Of a stretch of 64,000 nucleotides of DNA, positions 50,357-59,112 are shown in pieces. The notes under the pieces were generated by a model that was given only the letters and a program-made list of their open reading frames with translations, searched no databases and was not told the origin of the DNA. Position 1 is the first letter of the stretch, and every line of letters begins with the position of its first letter. Source of the stretch: Thermoproteus sp. (GTDB lineage: Archaea; Thermoproteota; Thermoprotei; Thermoproteales; Thermoproteaceae); NCBI GenBank assembly GCA_038893495.1, contig JAWARJ010000001.1, positions 1,105,824 to 1,169,823 of the forward strand. The letters run 5' to 3'. The position numbers and the translations under genes were made by a program.

Positions 50357-50812
50357 ATGGACTGTATAGGCGTGGTGGATACCACTTTCGCCAGAGTCGA
50401 CATGGCTTCAGAGGCCATCGACGAGATAAAGAACCTAGCCCCAGACGTGGAGATCAAAAGGGTTACAGTCCCCGGCATCAAGAATACAATCTGGGGCGCC
50501 AAGAGGCTTATAAAAGAGGGGTGTTCAGCCCTTCTCGTGTTGGGCTGGGTCGGACCCAGCCTTACGGATAAACTAAGCTATCTGGCTATGTCCATAGGTC
50601 TCATAGAGCTACAAATACATGAGGACGTCCTCATATTAGACGTCACAGTACATGAAGACGAAGCGGCAGGAGAAAAAGAGCTTAGAGCGATCGCCATAGA
50701 TAGGGCCAGAAAACACGCCAGAAACCTAGTGGCGTTGCTACGCGGCGATTTGTCGAGATTTGCTGGCATGGGGCTGAGACAGGGGAGGCCCGATGTGGGG
50801 CCTATAATATAG
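50357..50812 (+). CDS. ribC: Archaeal riboflavin synthase
   Basis: A 151-residue protein of archaeal RibC type, related to lumazine synthase rather than to bacterial RibE: GVVDTTFARVDMA, VTVPGIKNTIWGAKRL and DKLSYLAMSIGLIELQ, followed by basic tail residues. It converts two 6,7-dimethyl-8-ribityllumazine molecules to riboflavin. It stands alone on the plus strand. Confidence 0.93.
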   Translation: MDCIGVVDTTFARVDMASEAIDEIKNLAPDVEIKRVTVPGIKNTIWGAKRLIKEGCSALLVLGWVGPSLTDKLSYLAMSIGLIELQIHEDVLILDVTVHEDEAAGEKELRAIAIDRARKHARNLVALLRGDLSRFAGMGLRQGRPDVGPII

Positions 50813-50978
50813 AAAAAAAGAATTATATTTACTATTATTACGCGATCATTTATGTTCAAATAGCCTCGGCGGGATATTCTATAAAAATATATAAATGGTA
50901 CATATTATTATTTAGAGAGATTATATTTTACCTAAATCCATAGAAAGCCATATATAGTCCTAAGATAGTTAGCAAACA

Positions 50979-51026
50979 ACGGGCGGTTAGCCCCGGCGTA
51001 CCCCCCATATGGCTAACGCCGCCCGT
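50979..51026 (+). terminator. Inverted repeat before the end of DUF1614 gene, possible terminator
   Basis: ACGGGCGGTTAGCC (50979-50992) and GGCTAACGCCGCCCGT (51011-51026) pair with a 2-nt bulge and an 18-nt loop, then ATTTTCTTC follows. The hairpin lies in the gap between the convergent riboflavin synthase and DUF1614 genes, so it may end plus-strand transcription, although archaeal termination usually relies on T-runs. A small regulatory RNA is an alternative. The rest of 50813-50978 is AT-rich without other signals. Confidence 0.4.
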
Positions 51027-51033
51027 ATTTTCT

Positions 51034-51744
51034 TCACCTGAAAAATAGGCCCAATGTAGCGGCTAGTATTCCTGTCAGATATACGCCGTCCCAGACCCCT
51101 GCCCCTCCGATGGAGGCCAAGGGGGGCATTTGCGTCAATATCTTCTTTATGTTGTAGATATCGGCGCCCAGGAGGGTGCCGTAGACTCCTACTATATACG
51201 CCACTGCTGGAGTTAAATGGCCGGCCCAAAGCGAGAAGAGAAAGGCGATGATGGGGGGTATGAAGCCCGGCGTGACGACCCCCACGCCCGGGACTACTCT
51301 ACTTAGGCGATATACCACCAGCGAGGTGGCTAGAGATGCGGCGACGGCGCCTAGGGCGTAGATCGGCGGCAACCTTGTCAACATGTAGGTAGAGAGGGCG
51401 AGGGGTATTAAGGCGCCTCCTACGTTCACTGCCAGCCTCGCTACCTCCTCGTGGAAGGCGAGCTGGGGTATCGGTATAGGCATGCCGAAAATATATATTA
51501 CGCTTAAGGCTGGATAGTAGATTTTCCTCCTGGCCGTATATATCACTATGTGGAATGGGCTTAATAAAAGGCTTAGGAAGGTAGATGCCGATGCGACCAA
51601 CACGGACATGGCGAAGCCCACGCCCAACGTCCTCAATACGGCGGCCAGTCCGGCCAGATAGGAGGGAAGTAACAATAGGGCGAGGAGGGCGTATATCGCC
51701 CCGATAATTCCAGTAAATGGGGGCGAGAATACAATACGGCCCAC
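51034..51744 (-). CDS. DUF1614 family integral membrane protein
   Basis: About 236 residues with six to seven membrane helices. The final part (YIVGVYGTLLGADIYNIKK, then ASIGGAGVWDGVYLTGILAATLGL) matches the DUF1614 signature. Function unknown; the family is found in archaea and bacteria. GTG 51744 is used because it lies 5 bp after the PhoU stop, while the longer frame overlaps PhoU by over 100 bp. Confidence 0.82.
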   Translation of the reverse strand: MGRIVFSPPFTGIIGAIYALLALLLLPSYLAGLAAVLRTLGVGFAMSVLVASASTFLSLLLSPFHIVIYTARRKIYYPALSVIYIFGMPIPIPQLAFHEEVARLAVNVGGALIPLALSTYMLTRLPPIYALGAVAASLATSLVVYRLSRVVPGVGVVTPGFIPPIIAFLFSLWAGHLTPAVAYIVGVYGTLLGADIYNIKKILTQMPPLASIGGAGVWDGVYLTGILAATLGLFFR

Positions 51745-51749
51745 GCCGC

Positions 51750-52652
51750 CTATGTTCCTCGACGTACGTGCTTCGAGTACGCTGCCTCCGCTATATCTGC
51801 CGCCAGCGCTGTGATCAACATGGCTTCGTGCATCACAGGAGCCGCCCCCTCGCATGTAGACAAGGCCAAGATCCTCTTAAAAATGGACTCCCTCTCTAGT
51901 ATAGTCTTTAGGGCCCCCTCATGTCGGTCTTCGAGAAACGCCTTGGCCGCATCTTCTGCGTACTTCTGTAGGGCCTCGAACCTCTCCACAAGCTCCTTCT
52001 GGCAAGCCACTTTGTTCTGTTTGAGGTAGTTAGTGGCTCTATCTAGCGCATCGCCCATATGTTCTAGATTTTTGACTACTATCACATAATCCACAAAGCC
52101 TTGTGGATTTTGGTAGATATTCTTCTTTATTATCCTCAAAGATAAGAAGTAGAGCCTATCCAGCTGGTCGTCCATACGTAGAAGCTCCTGGGCGCTCTCC
52201 TCGTTGGAATCCTTTATGAAGTCTAGAAACAAATGGAACATAGCCGAGACTGTAGTATACATACTTCTGACCACCTCATCTACGTTTACGTCCTCCTTGG
52301 TGACTATACGGAGTTTTAATTTGCCCTCAGATTCTAATGCGACCACGCCAGGCAGTTTGCCCTCTATCCTGCTGACTAGTGCCGATATTTCATCAGACTC
52401 TATTTCTATCTCGTCGGCCCCCTCTATGTAGTACGCTATCACGTCCCTCAAGGCGGTCTCTACGTCCTTCTCCTGTATTTTAGCCGTAATGGCTGTCTTC
52501 TCGGCGGTCGCTGGCAATATGAGTATTTTGTTGGACTCAGTAAGTATCTTTATAGGAGAGCCGACCTTCAATTGATTGGATTCTACCCACTCTCTAGGGA
52601 GGGTGATCCCATACGACCTCTCGCCTATCCTAATTAACTTTCTAATCTCCAT
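51750..52652 (-). CDS. PhoU-like protein with N-terminal AbrB domain
   Basis: A 300-residue protein. Residues 1-45 form a SpoVT/AbrB DNA-binding hairpin (LIRIGERSYGITLPREWVESN). The rest are two PhoU three-helix bundles: AMFHLFLDFIKDSNEESAQELLRMDDQLDR and VVKNLEHMGDALDRATNYL (with E/D-x3-D metal pattern). Archaeal fusions of this kind are thought to regulate phosphate uptake or gene expression. The next gene downstream (DUF1614) is separated by 5 bp. Confidence 0.9.
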   Translation of the reverse strand: MEIRKLIRIGERSYGITLPREWVESNQLKVGSPIKILTESNKILILPATAEKTAITAKIQEKDVETALRDVIAYYIEGADEIEIESDEISALVSRIEGKLPGVVALESEGKLKLRIVTKEDVNVDEVVRSMYTTVSAMFHLFLDFIKDSNEESAQELLRMDDQLDRLYFLSLRIIKKNIYQNPQGFVDYVIVVKNLEHMGDALDRATNYLKQNKVACQKELVERFEALQKYAEDAAKAFLEDRHEGALKTILERESIFKRILALSTCEGAAPVMHEAMLITALAADIAEAAYSKHVRRGT

Positions 52653-52792
52653 TAAATATGAAATACTGTCGGTCTAATAAACATTACTTAGGTATAAGCC
52701 TTGTACTTACGCCGAGAGTAGATGAATACAGAATATCCAGATATGATTCCGCGCAATGCTCTTCCATTTATTTGCGGGAGACAAAAGCCGTG

Positions 52793-53476
52793 ATGTTTCC
52801 TCTACAGAGGAGCATACCGTTCCCTCCAATAAAGCTAGAACGACTGGCTAAGTACCTACAGGAAGTAGTACAGAGGGGTTCTGTGGAGCTGGACGAGTTG
52901 AAAAAGGAGGGCGTAGATTTCGGTAAAGGCAAGGGGGACATCACGCGTTTCCTCGAGAGGCTGGGCCTCGTGGCAGTCTCCGGCAAGACTGTAGCTCCTA
53001 CGAAGCTGGCCTACGAGGTGCTCTCCATATACCGTATAATCGGCAATGCGGCGTTCCATCCGCTCTTCTACGCCGTGTTGTTGCAGTACAAACTGCTTTC
53101 CGACATAATGAGAGATCTCCGTATGGCGTCTGTAAATGAGCTACATGAGGCCCTAAATAAGAGGATCGCTGAGATATCGCCTTCGAGTTGGATAAACAAT
53201 GTCGCATTTAGATCGCTCGTGGCTATAGCCGTGGATATAGGCCTCCTGAGCAAAAAGGGAAGGATGGTGGAATATCTAGGGGACCCCATATCTCGCGCTC
53301 TCGCCAGCGCGGCGAACGGGGCGCTTATAGGCAAGTCGGCATATATGGAGGAAGTCCCCGAATGGTTGAGGGACTGCGTAAAGGTGCAGAAGCCGCTGGG
53401 CGTAGTGGAGCTTGACCCCGAATGCGCATCTCGCATCTTGGAAGAACGCATATTGGGGCTATTAATTGATAAATAG
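52793..53476 (+). CDS. Winged-helix protein of unknown function (ParA cluster, gene 1)
   Basis: About 227 residues. N-terminal winged-helix-like segment (LAKYLQEVVQRGSVELDELKKEG...ITRFLERLGLVAVSGKTVAPT), a long helical middle and a second winged-helix-like region. ATG 52793 is used: a TATA-like ttatttg occurs about 24 bp upstream, whereas the longer frame to 52658 starts inside the PhoU promoter region. It is followed by two smaller winged-helix genes, a membrane protein and a ParA ATPase on the same strand. Confidence 0.7.
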   Translation: MFPLQRSIPFPPIKLERLAKYLQEVVQRGSVELDELKKEGVDFGKGKGDITRFLERLGLVAVSGKTVAPTKLAYEVLSIYRIIGNAAFHPLFYAVLLQYKLLSDIMRDLRMASVNELHEALNKRIAEISPSSWINNVAFRSLVAIAVDIGLLSKKGRMVEYLGDPISRALASAANGALIGKSAYMEEVPEWLRDCVKVQKPLGVVELDPECASRILEERILGLLIDK

Positions 53477-53493
53477 GCTCGAGATAAGTATAC

Positions 53494-53787
53494 ATGAGGC
53501 GCAGACAACGGGGGGAGGATAAGAGGGGGAGTCTCTTGGATTTTCTAGGCGTCTCCGAGGAGAAGCCTCCCGAGAAGAAACAGGAGGAAGCAGGCGGAGT
53601 GGCGGAAGCGATATACGGCTATATATCCAGCAAGAAGTCTATAACCAAAGACGAACTGTTCGACTGGGGCAAGGCCAAGGGATACACCGTGGCTGAAGTC
53701 ATGAGGGCCGTAGACTTCCTCGTAAAGTCTGGCAAGATAAAAAGGCGTCTAGACGACGAAGGTCGTTTAGTCTATACGGCGCCCTAA
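53494..53787 (+). CDS. Small winged-helix protein (ParA cluster, gene 2)
   Basis: A 97-residue protein. A charged, disordered N-terminus (residues 1-33) precedes a winged helix (SITKDELFDWGKAKGYTVAEVMRAVDFLVKSGKIKRRL). Such domains bind DNA or protein. It starts 17 bp after gene 1. Confidence 0.7.
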   Translation: MRRRQRGEDKRGSLLDFLGVSEEKPPEKKQEEAGGVAEAIYGYISSKKSITKDELFDWGKAKGYTVAEVMRAVDFLVKSGKIKRRLDDEGRLVYTAP

Positions 53788-53824
53788 ATAGAAAACTATA
53801 TATTTAGATATTGCAATACCGTTT

Positions 53825-54133
53825 GTGGAAGTCTGCGAGATACTTGGGCGATACCTCGCCAAGTTGGTGGAGGGAGCTAGAGGTAATGTAGTCAGCTTCA
53901 CCGTTGGGGATGTGTCTAGGTGGTCCGAGGAGAAGTATAGGACTACCCGCTCTGTTACGCTTAGAGTGGCTGCGATATGTGAAGCGTTGCTGGCTCAGGG
54001 GCTCTTGGAGAAAATAGGCAAGAAGTACATCTTACGCCGCGGCTCGCCGCTTTGGGAGGCGGCAGCCAAGAACGACGAAAAGGCCGTCTGTGACATAGTG
54101 AGGCACGCGATTATTGTAACCGAGAGAACTTAA
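53825..54133 (+). CDS. Small winged-helix-like protein (ParA cluster, gene 3)
   Basis: A 102-residue protein beginning at GTG 53825. A helix-turn-helix-like core (VSRWSEEKYRTTRSVTLRVAAICEALLAQGLLEKIGKKYIL) and a final helix are visible. A TATA-like tatatattta lies about 24 bp upstream, so it may have its own promoter. Family unknown. Confidence 0.68.
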   Translation: MEVCEILGRYLAKLVEGARGNVVSFTVGDVSRWSEEKYRTTRSVTLRVAAICEALLAQGLLEKIGKKYILRRGSPLWEAAAKNDEKAVCDIVRHAIIVTERT

Positions 54134-54155
54134 TTATAACTCCCTTTTAGTTGAT

Positions 54156-54401
54156 GTGAGGCAATACCTAGGCGTATTGTTGACGACAATTACAGTCTTA
54201 CTGCTTTTTGTATCACATGAACTCATAATTAGCGTTATAGCCTTAATAATATATATAGTTGGTATCTCGTTGATTATAATTCCGCAAAAAACTAAAGTTG
54301 AGCAAACTGAGGCGCCGAGAGCACAGCCCCGAGCCCCTCCGGCTGTTGCGACCCCCGAAGAGTTGAAGAAAAGACCCGTAAGGCCTCCAGAGGTCGAATG
54401 A
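54156..54401 (+). CDS. Small membrane protein coupled to ParA (gene 4)
   Basis: An 81-residue protein starting with GTG 54156. Two hydrophobic helices (about residues 4-21 and 24-43) are followed by a proline- and charge-rich cytosolic tail (RAQPRAPPAVATPEELKKRPVRPPEVE in part). Its stop overlaps the ParA start by 4 bp (ATGA). A role as membrane anchor or partner for the ATPase is suggested by this coupling. Confidence 0.68.
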   Translation: MRQYLGVLLTTITVLLLFVSHELIISVIALIIYIVGISLIIIPQKTKVEQTEAPRAQPRAPPAVATPEELKKRPVRPPEVE

Positions 54402-55162
54402 AGACCATCGCGTTCCTCTCAGGGCTCAAGGGGGGCACCGGCAAGACGACCCTAGCGGTGAATACGGCGGTCGTGTTGGCTTACGCCTTGAGGCGAAAGG
54501 CGAAATACCCTGTAGTGTTGATAGACTTGACGCCGGGGGCAGGCACCGCGGCCATATTGCTGATGGGCACCTACAACCTCCAAAATGCGGCCAGCCTATC
54601 GGAATATTTCGAGGGGAGGATAATAGATCCGCTACAAGCCTTCTACCTAAGGCGCTGGCAGGTACAGCCGGAGGAATTCAATGTGGTCTTCACGTTCTTG
54701 GCCAGACAAGCCGCAATCTCAAGAAGGCTTTTGGAGGCGCTGATGAGACAGATAGAGGGGAGGCTTGGTCCGTTAGTTGTGATCTTCGACTCGCCGCCGG
54801 CTGGGCGCGAATCGGCTATAGAGGGCCTTCTGGATTTCGTCGTTCCGGTAACCACGCCCGACATGTCGTCTATAACCACTGCGGCATCTATCTCTAGGGC
54901 TGTCGGCGGCAAGATGTTGAGGCCTATACTAAATATGTATATAAAAGATCACGACGTCACGGCGATATACGGAAAGAACTGGCCAGATATAGTCAGGGAG
55001 GCGTTCGGCGAGGAGCCCCACATAATACCGGCCGACCCGCTCTTTGAAGTCGCCAGGCAGGCTTTAGAGATAGAATCGTTGAAATTAAGGCCTGAGGAGT
55101 CGCCGGGCCTGACGGCTATGCTCTCGTATATACGCTACTTAATGACACAGCTCTCTATTTGA
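54398..55162 (+). CDS. ParA/MinD-like ATPase
   Basis: A 254-residue P-loop ATPase with the deviant Walker A GLKGGTGKTTLAVN (residues 9-22, two signature lysines), Walker A' VVLIDLTPGAGT and Walker B VVIFDSPP. Unlike MinD no C-terminal amphipathic membrane helix is obvious; unlike typical ParA the N-terminal helix-turn-helix is missing. Such ATPases partition DNA or protein clusters. The preceding membrane protein could provide the anchor. The end overlaps the convergent HAD gene by 28 bp. Confidence 0.88.
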   Translation: MKTIAFLSGLKGGTGKTTLAVNTAVVLAYALRRKAKYPVVLIDLTPGAGTAAILLMGTYNLQNAASLSEYFEGRIIDPLQAFYLRRWQVQPEEFNVVFTFLARQAAISRRLLEALMRQIEGRLGPLVVIFDSPPAGRESAIEGLLDFVVPVTTPDMSSITTAASISRAVGGKMLRPILNMYIKDHDVTAIYGKNWPDIVREAFGEEPHIIPADPLFEVARQALEIESLKLRPEESPGLTAMLSYIRYLMTQLSI

Positions 55163-55887
55163 TGGGTGATCAGCCCCAGCACCTTCAAGTCGCGTACTAT
55201 ATAGGCCCTGCAGGGCACGGCCTCGTGGTAGTCCCTCTTGATGTAGACCCCTCCTCTGTCCACCAACACCGCCTGATAGTCGGCCATCATGGCGCCTAGG
55301 AAGTCCTCGTAGAAGTCGTCGCCGACATGTACATATACGTCTGGCATCACGTCGCCTACGAGCACCGTCAGCGCCATTTCGAATATGCGGGGGTTCGGCT
55401 TCACGACCCCGACGTCGTCGGCATATATCTGTGCGTCTAGAAGGCCCGTTATGTCTAGCTTCGCCAAGAGCTCTCTAGTAGCCTTAGAGCTCCACAACAA
55501 TATGTTAGAGACGATGCCCACCTTATACCCGTCATCTCTAGCTGCCTTCAATGCCTCCACTGCGTCTTGAAGCGGCCTCACATCAAGACTACCCACCGCC
55601 CGATCAATGGCGTTCTGTACCTCATATACGTCGAAGTCGGCCGCCATGCCGCGCTCCTTCATCTTCCTCTTTATGCGGAATAGGTTATACGTCGGCGGCA
55701 CGAACTCTTGTCGCTCCCTACGGGCGAGCTTTAACGCCCGCCGCTCCTCCTGGATGAAGGAATAGACCGAGCTCCAAGACGCCCTTCCCCCCAAAGTCTT
55801 GACCAAGACGTCGGCAACAGCTTTTATAGCGGGCTCTACTGGGAGAATCGTGCCCCACACGTCGAATGTTATCGCCTTGATGCTCAT
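55135..55887 (-). CDS. HAD-superfamily hydrolase
   Basis: About 250 residues. Motif I TFDVWGTIL (DxW instead of the usual DxD, so the acid/base residue is altered), motif II GIVSNIL, motif III lysine VVKPNPRIFEMAL and motif IV HVGDDFYED. Substitution of the second aspartate suggests reduced phosphatase activity or a dehalogenase-like/other role. ATG 55887 has a TATA-like taaatattaa about 26 bp upstream. Its start lies 7 bp beyond the start of the divergent surface-protein gene, so the two starts overlap. Confidence 0.82.
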   Translation of the reverse strand: MSIKAITFDVWGTILPVEPAIKAVADVLVKTLGGRASWSSVYSFIQEERRALKLARRERQEFVPPTYNLFRIKRKMKERGMAADFDVYEVQNAIDRAVGSLDVRPLQDAVEALKAARDDGYKVGIVSNILLWSSKATRELLAKLDITGLLDAQIYADDVGVVKPNPRIFEMALTVLVGDVMPDVYVHVGDDFYEDFLGAMMADYQAVLVDRGGVYIKRDYHEAVPCRAYIVRDLKVLGLITHQIESCVIK

Positions 55888-58357
55888 AACGGTATTTATA
55901 TTCAGCATTAATATTTATGCCTACCTACTACCGCCATTTTTCCCAACCGCCGAGTTTGCTATATATCCACAAGAGGTAAATATAGGTACTTTCACGAATC
56001 TCACTATAACATTTAAAAATAATATAAATATAAATAATACAACTATAAATATCACTAATGCGAGGATAGTTTACGAAAGGGCTGTAGGCAATATATTAAT
56101 CTTAGGCATATACCCCACAGGCGGGATTGGAGATAAGGTCTTGATCCAAATAAATGGCACTACTAGGAGCTTAGAGATAGCCAATATATGCTCAATAAAT
56201 ATATCTTCAAATAATTTTACCAGCTATATAGCCATTAATATTACATCTAATTGTATAAACCTAAAGAGCTATATAAACGGCACATATGTCCCACTAGGCG
56301 GCACAGAAGGCACATATACGTTAGCCTACAGCCCTTCATATTCCGGTTTGTATAACATAATAGTCACTAATGGCACATATTACCTAAACCTAACGTACAT
56401 CGTCTCTCCACTAATTAAGGCCAGTACCGCATACTATGGGAATTGGGTGAACATAACTTTTATGCCCCCTCTATATAGGCCTGGACTCGTCATTATAGAC
56501 GGCCTAGAATTCACAGCCACATCTATGTTAACAATCCCGCCGTTCTTTCTACCGGCGGGAAATCACAGCCTCTTGTTGTTTCAAAACAGTCTGCTTCTCG
56601 CCAATACCACAATAACTATATTTAAGGCACGGCCAAATATAAATATATTGAATTTTACCAACAACATAATTTATGGAATTTCTAATATATTGTATATTAA
56701 TAGTTATGTATCTAATAGATATTACCCATTAAATATGAGTATATATATAAACGGCACGTTAATGGCAAGCGGCACAACTCCGCTCTCCTTCAAGGAGCCC
56801 ATATTGGATGTAGGCACCTATAACATCACTATAGTCGCCAGCGAGACCGCCAACACCACGGGGGTAGCCATCACGAAATACTTCAAGGTGGTCCCCGCGC
56901 CGGTGAGACTGGAGGCGTACGTAAATGGGACGCCCCTAGGCCAGGTGTTGGTGGCCTCCTACGGCCAGCTGTTGACGTTTGATGTAGCTACATCTTCTAC
57001 AGTGCCCCCTAGGGGGAGCGTCTCCATACTTGTCGACGGCAAGAAGTACGGTCGTGTGTTGGACACATTGGATGTAGGCGCCGGCGTGCACAACCTCTCC
57101 ATAACGTTCACGCCGAGCAATAAGGACTTCGCCCCTGCCACGATAAATTCGACTCTAGTCGTGGCGAAATCGGCGCCGACATTAACGGCGCCTAGATATG
57201 TCGTGACGACATACGGCACGACCCCTATGGCCACTATAGGGCTCTTCGTTTACGGCAGGCCCATATCGGGGATCTTGACAGTGACGGTGGCCAACTACAC
57301 GGAGGAGGTACAAGTCTACGGCAACACTACTGTAGTCTTGCCAAAACTCCCCGCGGGAGCCTATCAAGTCTTGGTGTCCTTCCCCGGCAACAACAACTTG
57401 TACCAAGCAAGCACGTCGTTCTTCCTAGTCGTAGAGAGCGCAAAGACCACAGTGGTCGTCCAAGTTCCGCCTAAGTCGGTCTACGGCTCCGTCGTGCCCA
57501 TATCAGCATACATAACGCCACAGGTCCCCGGGACGATCTCCATATTGGTCAACGGGACTCTGATATATAACAGCCGCGGTCCCAGTATAAGCACCTCGTG
57601 GGTTCCCCCCAGAAGCGGGCATTTCAACATAACGGCTGTATTCCAAAGCCTTTCGAGCAACTACTCGAACAGCATGACATATACTATAATATATGTAGAA
57701 AAAGCAAATTGCAATATACTACTTCAAATAAATTCATCAAATATTTATGTATTAAGAAAATATTATATCATTATAAATTCATCTGTGGTGCCAGAAGTCT
57801 ATATAGATGGGAGATATATAGGCGCCGCCACAGTCCTCCCCATAGTCTTTAACTCCACAGGTCCTCACGACATCTACGCAGTTTTTAGCGGCGATGAGAG
57901 GTACACGTCGTGCAATTCGTCTCTGCTGGTCGAGGCCGCGAAGAACCCCTCCACCATAGTGGTGGAGACGCAACGAAAGCTAGTCATGCCCAACAGCCCG
58001 CTTGAGCTTACTATAGATGTATATACAAATTCATATATTGTTAATGGCAACGTTATTGTAGTTGCTCAAAATATAATAAATAAAAATAATTATACATTTA
58101 TTAAATATATAAATAATTCTAAAAGTACTATCTATATATCTCTGCCTTCTGCCGGCTCCTATGTGTTGCGGGTCTACTACGAGGGGAATCCCTACACCGA
58201 GGGCAACTACTCGAACGCCATAGCCGTGACGGTGGTGGAGGGGGTACTGGGGATTCCGCTCATCCTTGTGGCGAGTTATGGAGCCGCCGCCATTTCGGCG
58301 TATGTGGCGGTGTTGGCGGTAAAGATAATAAGGAGGAGGAGTTATAGAGCTTCATGA
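55880..58357 (+). CDS. Large Ig-like repeat surface protein with membrane anchor
   Basis: About 825 residues. N-terminal signal sequence (about residues 1-20: LITVFIFSINIYAYLL), then at least five Ig-like/cadherin-type beta-sandwich repeats (for example FKARPNINILNF, VNGTPLGQVLVAS, ARYVVTTYGTTPMATIGLFVYG-like), and a C-terminal membrane helix with basic end (ILVASYGAAAISAYVAVLAVKIIRRR). Very rich in N-x-S/T sequons, so probably heavily glycosylated S-layer-associated or adhesive protein. ATG 55880 is used as the only start giving a signal peptide. AT-rich patches alternate with GC-rich ones. Confidence 0.8.
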   Translation: MLITVFIFSINIYAYLLPPFFPTAEFAIYPQEVNIGTFTNLTITFKNNININNTTINITNARIVYERAVGNILILGIYPTGGIGDKVLIQINGTTRSLEIANICSINISSNNFTSYIAINITSNCINLKSYINGTYVPLGGTEGTYTLAYSPSYSGLYNIIVTNGTYYLNLTYIVSPLIKASTAYYGNWVNITFMPPLYRPGLVIIDGLEFTATSMLTIPPFFLPAGNHSLLLFQNSLLLANTTITIFKARPNINILNFTNNIIYGISNILYINSYVSNRYYPLNMSIYINGTLMASGTTPLSFKEPILDVGTYNITIVASETANTTGVAITKYFKVVPAPVRLEAYVNGTPLGQVLVASYGQLLTFDVATSSTVPPRGSVSILVDGKKYGRVLDTLDVGAGVHNLSITFTPSNKDFAPATINSTLVVAKSAPTLTAPRYVVTTYGTTPMATIGLFVYGRPISGILTVTVANYTEEVQVYGNTTVVLPKLPAGAYQVLVSFPGNNNLYQASTSFFLVVESAKTTVVVQVPPKSVYGSVVPISAYITPQVPGTISILVNGTLIYNSRGPSISTSWVPPRSGHFNITAVFQSLSSNYSNSMTYTIIYVEKANCNILLQINSSNIYVLRKYYIIINSSVVPEVYIDGRYIGAATVLPIVFNSTGPHDIYAVFSGDERYTSCNSSLLVEAAKNPSTIVVETQRKLVMPNSPLELTIDVYTNSYIVNGNVIVVAQNIINKNNYTFIKYINNSKSTIYISLPSAGSYVLRVYYEGNPYTEGNYSNAIAVTVVEGVLGIPLILVASYGAAAISAYVAVLAVKIIRRRSYRAS

Positions 58358-58746
58358 TATCGTCTCCGCCTGCGGTGTTGATACTGCCGTTGCCCAGCAG
58401 AGACCAAGTGGTCTCCGCGGTGGCTATGGTGGTCAATAGGATCAAGAAGTTGGGCGTGCCTGTAGAGTTGAGGAAGGTCGACGGCCCTATCTTCATCGAA
58501 TGTAAGGTGTCGGCCGACGGTCTCCTCCAGAGGCTTGACGTGTATCTAGCCGCCAGCGGCGACGACTTCGCGACGGTCACGCCGGTGCAGGAAAGGATAG
58601 TGGGGAACTTCGTGGAGAGGATAGCATACGCCCATGTGGCCCAGGGGGTTGCGGTCCAGATGAACTACGAGGCCAAAGGCGACGTGGCTCTGAGGGGAGT
58701 TGTGGTATATGCAGTGGGCCCCGCATATAGGGACCTAAAACTCTAA
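58354..58746 (+). CDS. Unknown protein coupled to the surface protein
   Basis: A 130-residue soluble alpha/beta protein starting with ATGA overlap on the previous stop. Pattern LILPLPSRDQVVSAVAMVVNRIKKLG, then strands around PIFIECKVSADGLLQ. No family is recognised. Overlap implies coupling. Confidence 0.7.
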   Translation: MISSPPAVLILPLPSRDQVVSAVAMVVNRIKKLGVPVELRKVDGPIFIECKVSADGLLQRLDVYLAASGDDFATVTPVQERIVGNFVERIAYAHVAQGVAVQMNYEAKGDVALRGVVVYAVGPAYRDLKL

Positions 58747-58770
58747 ACGTGAATAACGTTTATATATATT

Positions 58771-59112
58771 TTGGAAGTCCCCTTCGTGAGCCTTATCACA
58801 ATCGACGACTTTAAGAAGATCGACTTGAGGGTCGGCAAGATCGTCGAGGCGACCAGGATAGAGGGCTCCCGGAAGCTTATTAGGATCTTGGTTGACTTGG
58901 GCTCCGAGAAGCGACAGGTCGTGGCTGGCCTCGCCGAGCGCTATAAGCCGGAGGATCTGGTGGGGAAATACGTCGTGGTTGTGGCCAACTTACAGCCGAG
59001 AAGGCTCATGGGCTATGAAAGCCAGGGGATGTTGCTCGCCACATGCGACAAGCCGACCCTCCTCACAGTGTTGGAGCCAGGGGACGAACATGTCGGCGAG
59101 CGGGTCTGTTAA
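58771..59112 (+). CDS. MetRS beta-like tRNA-binding domain protein
   Basis: A 113-residue EMAP-II/Trbp111-like OB fold (IDDFKKIDLRVGKIVEATRIEGSRKLIRILVDLGSEKRQVVAGLAERY, then GMLLAT). In archaea this domain is often a separate partner of methionyl-tRNA synthetase, and metG follows 725 bp later. Starts TTG 58771. It overlaps the next gene by 23 bp. Confidence 0.9.
   Translation: MEVPFVSLITIDDFKKIDLRVGKIVEATRIEGSRKLIRILVDLGSEKRQVVAGLAERYKPEDLVGKYVVVVANLQPRRLMGYESQGMLLATCDKPTLLTVLEPGDEHVGERVC

Noticed and set aside
58892-59089. N-terminal extension of the cis-prenyltransferase
   Set aside because: It lies inside the MetRS beta-like gene in another frame and has a tryptophan- and serine-rich composition unlike a protein start.
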